Assembly (NCBI RefSeq): GCF_030463565.1
Contig: NC_134675.1
Span: 10,127,862-10,191,861, forward strand
Reading direction: 5' to 3'
DNA length: 64,000 nucleotides
DNA from: Pelecanus crispus
Taxonomy: Eukaryota; Chordata; Aves; Pelecaniformes; Pelecanidae
Each line of letters begins with the position of its first letter. Within the stretch, counting starts at the first letter, position 1. The notes beneath the pieces are model-generated. The model did not search any database. It was not told the origin of the DNA and was given only the letters and a program-made list of their open reading frames with translations. Shown one piece after another: positions 1 through 9,300 of the stretch. The position numbers and the translations under genes were made by a program.

Positions 1-200
1 TGAGAAGGATGACTAGGTAGGGTAAAGCAATATTATGTTTATTTCAGACTGGACTGTTTTGTTGAACAGTTCTTTCTGTGGTGGTTCATGTGTATGATGG
101 AAGACTGCAAATTAATTTGATTTCAGATAAACTTTAAAAACTGAGGTACAGACGAGTATATAGTAAATATAGTAGTGTGTTTTTTCTTATGTTCGTTCAG

Positions 201-329
201 CTTGTAAGCACTATTTTGAGAAGTACCCTGGGGATCATGACCTTTTGTGGGAAGTGGAGGGAGCAGGACATTGGTTCCAGAGAACATCTATTACCACTGT
301 ACTGCAAAGGGAAAAGATCAAAATTGCAG
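201..329 (+). CDS. FAM169A: FAM169A coding exon (first in window)
   Basis: Acceptor TTCGTTCAG precedes 201 and donor GTATGG follows 329. The exon opens with two bases that finish a codon, then reads CKHYFEKYPGDHDLLWEVEG and onwards to ...REKIKIA with one base left over. It is the end of the conserved N-terminal domain of the protein. A + strand ORF that appears to start with Met inside it is only a fragment of this exon plus intron. Confidence 0.92.
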
Positions 330-3300
330 GTATGGATGCTTTGTTTTGTTTTCTGACACTTTGTAAAAGTTGTACTGTAGAGTGTTTGTTCAACAGTGAC
401 TTCTGTGAACATTGCCCATGGAAACTAGCAGAAAGATTTTTATTTGTCCTGAGATCAGTGAGATCATATTTGGAATGGTTAATTGTTATATAAAGGTACT
501 ATAATTTTCCTTTTCCCTGTTTTCTCTTTTAAATCTTAACAGCAGAGATGTCTCAGAAAGAAAATACAAGTTTCCAAGCAGAGGAGTATTTTCGACAGTC
601 TGCAGCAGAATCTGAAGCAAGTGGACAAAAGACTGAGCTAGAAACACAGCTAAGTGTAGGTACACAGACTATTTTCCATATGTTAAAAAGGCTTGAGAGC
701 TTTTAAGAGTTTTCTATAATCATATAACATATCTTGTCCTATTCTGCTGACTTTAATTACCCGTTCTTTATATTCAGTAAATATTTTTAATTTCTACAAA
801 AGAATACATTTCTGAAAATAAAAAATGTAGGTTTTCAGCAGATTAGTATGTTTGATCAACTGTATGTTATGCTTGCTTGATATTTCTATTTCAAGTTCTC
901 AAAGAACAGTCTTGGGTAATACAGAGAGCTCGTACTTTTTGTATCTCTTCACTTTGTCTAAGTGGCAGCCAGTCTGACAGAACCCATGTGTCGTGAATAT
1001 GATTTTTTGCACAGCTTTGGTTAGCAGCAATTTAGGATTTATTAATATTTTTGAGATAGATCACAGTATTAGGTTGTATAATTCTTAACAACGCTTAAGC
1101 ATCAGCCAATTTGAAACAGCGATTTGATGGAATTTGTTATAATCAAGACAGCGACTTAGTTAAAGATTCGAGAATGGCAAGGTTCACTCTATTATTTACA
1201 TGGAAGAAGTACACAAAGGAGAATTCAGCTACACAGAGGGATCGTGGGTGCAGGGGATAAGGGGGACCCTCCCGTTGAGTCACGAGATTCAGAATAGACC
1301 CCCTTGCTTTCTAAACTCCTTTCAGAGAGGAGTCTAGGTGCGGCTAGGTCCAATCTTAGTCTCAGACTTGGTCAACGGTTTATGTGAGTAGGGATAGTAT
1401 ATATGGACATATATGTAGCCAAGTTGCACACACACGCACACACCGAGGTTAACCTGTGATCAAAATTTCCCTTTTCATGAGTTTCGTGAATTACTCACTT
1501 TTATGTGCGGGCATTCATCAACGGACGGTCGGTGAACCTCACAAAGTCAGTCCTTTGAGTCCTTGCAAAATCAATGCACAATCCTTCAATCCTCACGAAA
1601 TCTACGGACAATCCTTTAATCCTTGCGGAATCTATGGACAATCCTTCAATCCTCGCGAAATCTACCCTGAGAGGTGTCCCAGCTCAGGGGGAGATACTGG
1701 GTCACACAGCCCGCTGTGGTCCTGGAGAGCTCAAAGAGGTCTCCTTCTTGGATTGTTATTTATAGGATCTCGAGATGATTGGCTTTGGTCAGTAGTTTAC
1801 ATTCTGGCTACAACTTGTGCTGAGTTATTCTGATGTACCATTCAGGCAGCAGATAGCCCAGGTGTGGACAGAGATTGCCTGACACCCAAGTTGTTAGGAC
1901 CAAGATAATAGCACAATAGGGCTTTTCCTGGGATGTCAGAGTGACCCGGGGGACTGTACCACCACTCCAGGGTTCTATCAGAGGTATCACCAGAAAGTGA
2001 TACCTCTTTTTTTGATTGCTTTGTTACTAAAAAACCATAAAATATAAGAAAAGCTTTTTGTCTATCTCATTATAATTAAGTTGGCTCAAGTCTGCACTAT
2101 ATATGAGAGAAATGCTTTTGTTACTTTTTGGGTGGATGTTATTCTTCCCACTGATGTAACACCGATGACTAAGCTGGAGTTAAAAATACACTTTTTTTTT
2201 TGGGGGGGGGGGGGGGGTCCCATGAATGTAGAGGGGTCTGTCACACCTGTCAGGGTCTAGTAATTTGAGCTGTTTGGTAGCAGCTTAGAGAAGGAGAGTA
2301 TTTCAACTGGCTCTGAGATGAAACTGTCTAGAAAGGCTGTTGAACAGTAGAGTCGTCATAAGAGTGGAGAGAATGAGGAAAAGTGTTTATAGAAGTGCAC
2401 ATTCACATCACAGTTCAATACAATGGAAGTCAATGCTTTAATTAAAAATAGGAAACAGTGGTTGAATTGGTACTCTCAGCTCTTCCTATCTAAACTTTAG
2501 ATTTGAAATGTAAATCACATGTCCCTTTTCCCAGTTGAGAAAATTAGCATTTCCCAAAGCAAAACTGACAGCAAAGTAGTGATGTTTTTAGTCTCTAAAT
2601 GATCAGAAGCAACAACTCTTAGTTGTCTTTAATTTGTAACAGTGTCCTGAGCATCATCACCGAGTTCTAGATTCAGATTCCAATAATGATAATATCAGCA
2701 AAACGATCTCAAAAATATATGTTGTGGTTGTAGAGCTACATGGATATACTTGGAGAAAATAGCAGAGGGATATTAGTAGTTCTTACGACTTTTGTGGCTG
2801 TGAGTTAAGAACTCAAGCCCTGTCTCTTGCCTTCTTCCAGAAGAGGAAGATGATAGATACCAAAGTGCTCCAACTCCTCATAGCTTGGTAGAATTGCTGG
2901 CAGCTCTCTTCTTGGCACCTGCACTATCTGTAACGAGTTCTGCAATGCTTTGAAAATTGTTGGACCACTAAACAAAATAAAACACCTCACCTTCCCCCAA
3001 ACCAGAAAAAAACATTCCACAAATTACATTTTCACCTTTCACTTAGTGCTCCCTATTTTTGTGTGTTTTGATGCTAGAATGATTTATCATTAGCCTACAA
3101 ATTCTTATGTATTTAAAGCTTACTTGAAACTATTTCAGGCACCAGAATGTAGATATGGCCACTTTTTTCTGGCCTTCTTGGGTAGGACTGGAAGTGAGGC
3201 TGAAAAGGTGGCAGAACACCTGGATGCTGGTTATTGCCAGTTCTAGGTTACTTACAGCAGCTAAGAGCGAGCGATGTGTATACTTTTATTTTAATGTGTA

Positions 3301-6300
3301 TAGCTTGCACCTACTTCAGAGTATCAAGTGCTTGACCACTGAGTCGTCAGCTAACTTGCAGAAAAAATGGAAATAATGGAGTGGTGGGGAAGAACAAGAG
3401 GCAAAAGAGCTCTAGGGAGAGGGAGCTCTGACATAAGCAGCCTCTTGTGCTGACTGTGCATGTAACCTGCATTACTGCTGAATCACTGTTTTTTTTTCAT
3501 AACCTATGGGCTGCCATATTTTATTGCATGCCACAATAAAAATAAGACTACAAAATAGAATACAAGTATAAAAATAAAACTGTCCTGATAAATTTTGTCA
3601 ACTACTGTAGTACAGTCCCTTGGGTTTATACAAAAAGGAAAAAAAAATAAAAAAAAATGACTTGTAGCATTTAATTCTGTGGACACCTGTTATAAACTGA
3701 ATGGTTAGGAAAAAACTTGGTAGTGTTGTTTATAATGTCAGGTTACTTTCAAGTCTTATCTTCTATGTTGAGGCCAGAAGTAAAATGCAGGAAAAAATAT
3801 TCATGCTTGTAGTAAAGATGATAAAAAATATTTAATATTTTGAGAGATAAGATATATAAATATCTTAAATTAAGAATGGTTATAGCTGCTCTTCCATAGG
3901 ATCATTACTATGAAATAGCGCTTTAGAAAGATGCAACCACAGGTAGGGAGATGAAGGTATTTCAATCAATTCAGAAGCTTTTGGAATAACATTAGCCTTG
4001 CTTTTGCTTCACAGGCTGACTCTCAGAAAGGTAAAGAATCAATAGATGTCCATGCAAGCACATCTGAAGGTAAAAATAACCTTGATTATCAGTATTGTGA
4101 TTACTGTGGATTAGTAGACTAGCAGGCTCTTTTACTGCTTTCAAGCTCAGCATATTCTTCTGCAAAGTGTATAAAAACATGCCCTCCTCTAAGGTGCTGA
4201 GGCTCAACTCATAAACATTTTGAGGTCTTCGGATAGCATTGTTATGAGTCTTGGTAAAGAGACTGCATGTATATTCAGAAAATAAGTACCACAGTGAAAT
4301 GTTTTACTTGCACTCAGTCGCTTTAATGAAACTTGGGGGGGGGGAAATATGTGCAGATCTTACAGACTGCATTTGTTCACTTGCATTTATTTTGTTTTTT
4401 TCCTAAGACCCTGACATAACTCCTGTTTCCATTTGGACACGAAGCAGTCATTTAAAACGTCCCAGGATAAGAGAAAATAGCCAGGAATCTGAACCTGAAA
4501 CTTCCCAAGGAAATGAGGAAAATGTTCTTCGTGTGTCAGAAAGCAGGTAAAGGAGCCCATATTTCATTGATTATTTCTTATTTTGTTGCTTGAGCAGTCA
4601 CAAACTGCAGCAGTGTCTCCCAGTGTGCTAATTGGTATTTATTCTCCTTTTTTCCTACTCTGTTTGAGTGTTTGATTTTAAAATTACTGAAAATAAAGCC
4701 TGGTGTGAGAAAGGAAATTGAGACATCACCTGAAGAGAGACTGCACCAAAATGTCTGGTGTCTCTGAAAGCTCAGTAGATATTGGAAATAACAATAAGAA
4801 AACAGTGAGGACTGAGGGTGTATGTACAAGGGGATGTGTTCTGTTATAACTGAGTCTGCATCAAGGTAAAACCATCTGTATTCATACAGCGTAGTTTCTT
4901 GCAATAATATAACTGGATATGTATCCATAAATACTATGTGTGATCTTTGGAGAGAGGTCCCTTCCTGACCTCTTGTTATGGTGGCATATTGCAGTAAAAT
5001 AAAGCCTGACTGTTTAGTTCGGGAGCTGGTTACTGCTTGGCACTTAATAACAAAAGTTACAGGGAGCCACCTGTCTTCAAAGTAAAACCCTTTGTTTAGA
5101 TAAATTCTGATTTAAAACCATCATATCTAAACTTACATCCTTAAATAAAAAAGTCATCTCCAGTTTAAAGAATGTTATCCTGTATAATAACTGTCAAGTG
5201 GGGATGTGAAGAATTGTACCATTTGTGTTCTATAACAGTTCATACAGGACAGGGCCTGAAGTACTAATTTGCACTGGCTTCCATCCAGAAAGCAGAGCTG
5301 TGCCTATTTAAAATAAAAAAATAAATAGCTCCTTCCTCCCCCTTCCTGTGTGTGCGTATATGTACACTCATAGACACATACTGCTTCTCTCTCTCTGTGT
5401 CTCATTCTCTTAAACAAACAAACCAACCAACCCAAAATAACCCTCACCCCCAATAAATAAACAAAAAACCAGAAACCCTCTTTTTGGGAACTGAAGATGA
5501 CATGAATATTTTCTAGGAAATCCCTCAAACTTGTTCCATTAGTTTTCTTTAAACAGATAAAATTAGTTTTGGGTTTGTTTTTTTCCTGTGAGGCTGAGTT
5601 CTTCAGATAGCTACAGCCTAATTTTTGCATTTAAATCGCTCTGTGGAACTACAGAGATACAGCACTGCTGTCCTGTACTGTCAGTGTGCTGCACTAAGCT
5701 GGTTCAGAACAGGCCAAATGACATGGTTTGACTCTGCCACAGGTTGAGAAATTCTTTGCTGTTACTACTAATTGCAATGGGACAGGACTACCATGTTTTT
5801 GAACATTGGTATTTTGGGCCTTGCAGGGTGAGTCAACAAGGTGCCACTACTCCCCTGAATAAGATGTGTAACATGGTGCTCATGAGCAGAATGTCGTGGT
5901 TTAACCCCAGCCAGCAACTAAGCACCACGCAGCTGCTCGCTCACTCCCCCTACCCCGATGGGATGGGGGAGAGAATCGGAGGAGTAAGAGTGAGAAACAC
6001 TCCTGGGTTGAGATAAGAACAGTTTAATAATTGAAATAAAGTAAAAGAGTAATGATAATAACAACAATACAATAATGATGATAATAATAATATACAAAGC
6101 AAGTGATGCACAATGCAATTGCTCACCACCCACCGACTGATACCCAGACAGTTTCCTGAGCAGCGATTGCTCCCCCCGGCCAACCCCCCCCCAGTTTCTA
6201 TACTGAGCATGATGTCATGTGGTATGGAATAGCCCTTTGGTCAGTTTGGGTCAACTATTCTGGCTGTGCCCCCTCCCAGTTTCTTGTGTACCTGGCAGAG

Positions 6301-9300
6301 CATGGGAAGCTGAAAAGTCCTTGACTAGCATAAGCAGTACTCAGCAACAACTAAAAACATCAGCCTGTTATCAGCATTCTTCTCCTACTAAATCCAAAAC
6401 ACAGCACTATGCCTGCTACTAGGAAGAAAATTAACTCTATCCCAGCCGAAACCAGGACAGTATCCACCCCTTATTCTATACCATCTACGTCATGCACAGG
6501 GCCTCCCCTATCCAATGTGTTCTAATTAATCACCACCACTTTCCCTATCTTGATATATACACACAGATATCATTCCCTTCGTCTATGGGCCATCCCTCTA
6601 AAATGTCCATTGAGTTCATTTAGTCCATGACTTTGGGTTCCATCTGTCATCACACTCTTTCAGAGAAGGAGAGGTGGTGTGCAGTGTTGGATTATTGCAT
6701 GCTGAAGCCAGTTCTCATTCCAACACGGTTTCATCAAAGTTCAGTTTCATTAAGCTGGGCAATTCTCACTGTAATACCATTGATGTGGCATATAGGAACC
6801 ATAACATACAGTATTATATACTTAACATTAACATACTATGTTATTATATTAACATTATACTATATTATTGGATTAACAAACAGTTAAGAGATAACATACA
6901 GTTAAGAGATAACATACAGTATTATAAAGCAATTAACATATTATCATTCAGTTCATTGACTATTTTCACCCAAAATCAAATTCCCTTGAGGTACACATTG
7001 GACTTGCCGATCCTTTCGCATCACCCACCAAGTGCACCCAGGTCCTCGAGCAAAAGCAATCCCACGAATGGGTTTGCCTTTGCCAGAGGGGGAAGTAACC
7101 CAGACTGTCTTCCCCAGCATATTTTTTATGTGCACTACAGGGACTTTATCTCCTTCTACAGTACGTAAAAGTTTTGATCGGGCAGGGCCAGCTCGATTGG
7201 CAGATCCCCTGGTGTTGACTAACCAGGTGGCTTTTGCTAAATGTGTATCCCAATGTTTGAATGTCCCACCATCCATTGCTCTCAGGGTAGTCTTTAACAA
7301 TCCATGGTATCGTTCAATTTTCCCGGAGGCTGGTGCATGGTAGGGGATGTGATACACCCACTCAATGCCATGCTCTTTGGCCCAGGTGTCTATGAGGTTG
7401 TTTCGGAAATGAGTCCCATTGTCTGACTCGATTCTTTCTGGGGTGCTGTGTCACCACAGGACTTGCTTTTCAAGGCCTAGGATGGTGTTCCGGGCGGTGG
7501 CATGGGGCACAGGATATGTTTCCAGCCATCCGATGGTTGCTTCCACCATGGTGAGCACATAGTGCTTGCCTTGGCGGGTTTGTGGGAGTGTGATAGAATC
7601 AATCTGCCAGGCCTCCCCATATTTATATTTCAGCCATCGTTCACTATACCAGAGAGGGCTTGAACCGCTTGGCTTGCTTGATTGCAGCGCATGTTTCACA
7701 CTCATGAATAACCTGTGCAATACTGTCCATAGTTAAGTCCACCCCTCGATTACGAGCCCATCTATATGTTGCATCTCTTCCTTGATGGCCTGAGGAATCA
7801 TGGGCCCACCTAGTTATAAATAATTCACCCTTATGTTGCCAGTCCAGATCCACCTGAGCCACTTCAATCTTAGCAGCCTGATCCACCTGCTGGTTGTTTT
7901 GATGTTCTTCAGTGGCCCGACTCTTAGGTACATGAGCATCTACGTGACGAACTTTTCCAACCAGGTTCTCTACCTGGGCAGCAGTATCTTGCCACAGTGC
8001 AGCAGCCCAGATGGGTTTGCCTCTATGCTGCCAGTTGCTTTGCTTCCATTGCTGCAACCACCCCCACAGGGCATTTGCCACTATCCATGAGTCAGTATAG
8101 AGATAAAGGCCTGGCCACTTTTCTCGTTCAGCAATATCTAAAGCCAGCTGGATGGCTTTCACCTCTGCAAACTGACTCGACTCCCCTTCTCCTTCAGCAC
8201 TTTCTGCGACTTGTCGTATAGGACTCCCTCCATACAGCAGCTTTCCACCTCCGATGCTTTCCCACAAGACGACAGGACCCATCAGTGAACAGGGCATATT
8301 GCTTCTCATTTTCTGGCAATTTATTATACAGTGGGGCCTCTTCAGCACGTGTCACCTCCTCCTCTGGTGATATTCTGAAGGTTTTGCCTTCTGAGCAGTC
8401 CATGATCACTTCCAAGATTCCTGGGCGACTGGGGTTTCCTATTCGAGCCCATTGTGTGATCAATGCAACCCGCTTACTCCATGTAGCATCAGTTGCATGG
8501 TGTGTAGAGAGGACCCTCCCTTTGAACATCCAGCCCAGCACCGGCAGTCGGGGTGCCAGCAGGAGCTGTGCTTCAGTACCAACCACTTCCAAAGCAGCTC
8601 GAACCCCTTCATATGCTGCCAGTATCTCTTTCTCAGTTGGAGTATAGCGGGCTTCGGATCCTCTGTATCCCCGACTCCAAAACCCTAGGGGTCGACCTCG
8701 AGTCTCCCCTGGTGCTTTCTGCCAGAGGCTCCAGGTAGGGCCATTCTCCCCGGCTGCAGTGTAGAGCACATTTGTAAGATCCTGCTACCATCGGGGTAGG
8801 CGGAGTGAGCGAGCGGCTGCATGGTGCTTAGTTGCTGGCTGGGGCTAAACCACGACACAGTAGTAATAATAACAATATAATAATAACAATAATAATAATA
8901 TACAAAGCAGGTGATGCACAATGCAATTGCTCACCACCCGCCAACTGATACCCAGACAGTTCCTGAGCAGCGATCGCTGCCCCCTGGCCAACCCCCCCCA
9001 GTTTATATACTGAGCATGACGTCATGTGGTATGGAATAGCCCTTTGGTCAGTTTGGATCAGCTGTCCTGGCTGTGCCCCCTCCCAGTTTCTTGTCCACCT
9101 GGCAGAGCATGGGAAGCTGAAAAGTCCTTGACTGGCATAAGCAGTACTTAGCAACAACTAAAACATCAGCATGTTATCAGCATTCTTCTCCTACTAAATC
9201 CAAAACACAGCACTATGCCAGCTACTAGGAAGAAAATTAACTCTATCCCAGCCGAAACCAGGACAAGGAGTTAGCTTTTTTCAGATGTATTTAGTTTTCT

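Larger units (their letters stand above)
656..4014 (+). other. FAM169A intron with LTR remnant
   Basis: Intron between the 546-655 and 4015-4069 exons. Apart from the degraded LTR at about 1090-1960, a hairpin at 1980-2007 and a T10/G16 tract at 2192-2217, it is plain AT-rich sequence. No other gene or repeat is recognised. Confidence 0.7.
5892..9265 (-). mobile_element. Internally deleted ERVL-like provirus, antisense to FAM169A
   Basis: LTR (family A) at 5892-6459, internal sequence 6460-8787, and a rearranged LTR at 8788-9265. In the sense direction (minus) the internal part starts within the reverse-transcriptase connection region, runs through RNase H and integrase, then reaches a purine-rich tract next to the LTR at 6460. 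Gag, protease and most of reverse transcriptase are missing. No env is seen. Class III (ERVL-like) is suggested by the env-less layout and the 5-bp duplications of the LTR family, but this is inference. The flanks (CAGAA and AGGAG) do not match, so ends or target site have been altered. Confidence 0.85.

Noticed and set aside
656..661. FAM169A donor GTACAC after 659
   Set aside because: Using it would put TGA in frame at the start of the next exon; the donor GTAGGT after 655 keeps the frame and matches the human exon boundary.
1578..1666. Three 30-bp direct repeats, possible CRISPR
   Set aside because: The units are contiguous with no spacers and lie in an LTR of a vertebrate genome; this is a short tandem repeat.
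1980..2007. Hairpin plus T-run as a rho-independent terminator
   Set aside because: The genome is eukaryotic and the site is in an intron; no bacterial gene is nearby.
5918..6210. ORFs with runs of Ile/Leu/Tyr, resembling membrane segments, in many LTRs
   Set aside because: They are translations of the ATT/ATC microsatellite in family A LTRs (also at 8685, 34183, 37434, 42152, 44381, 48256 and 50557).
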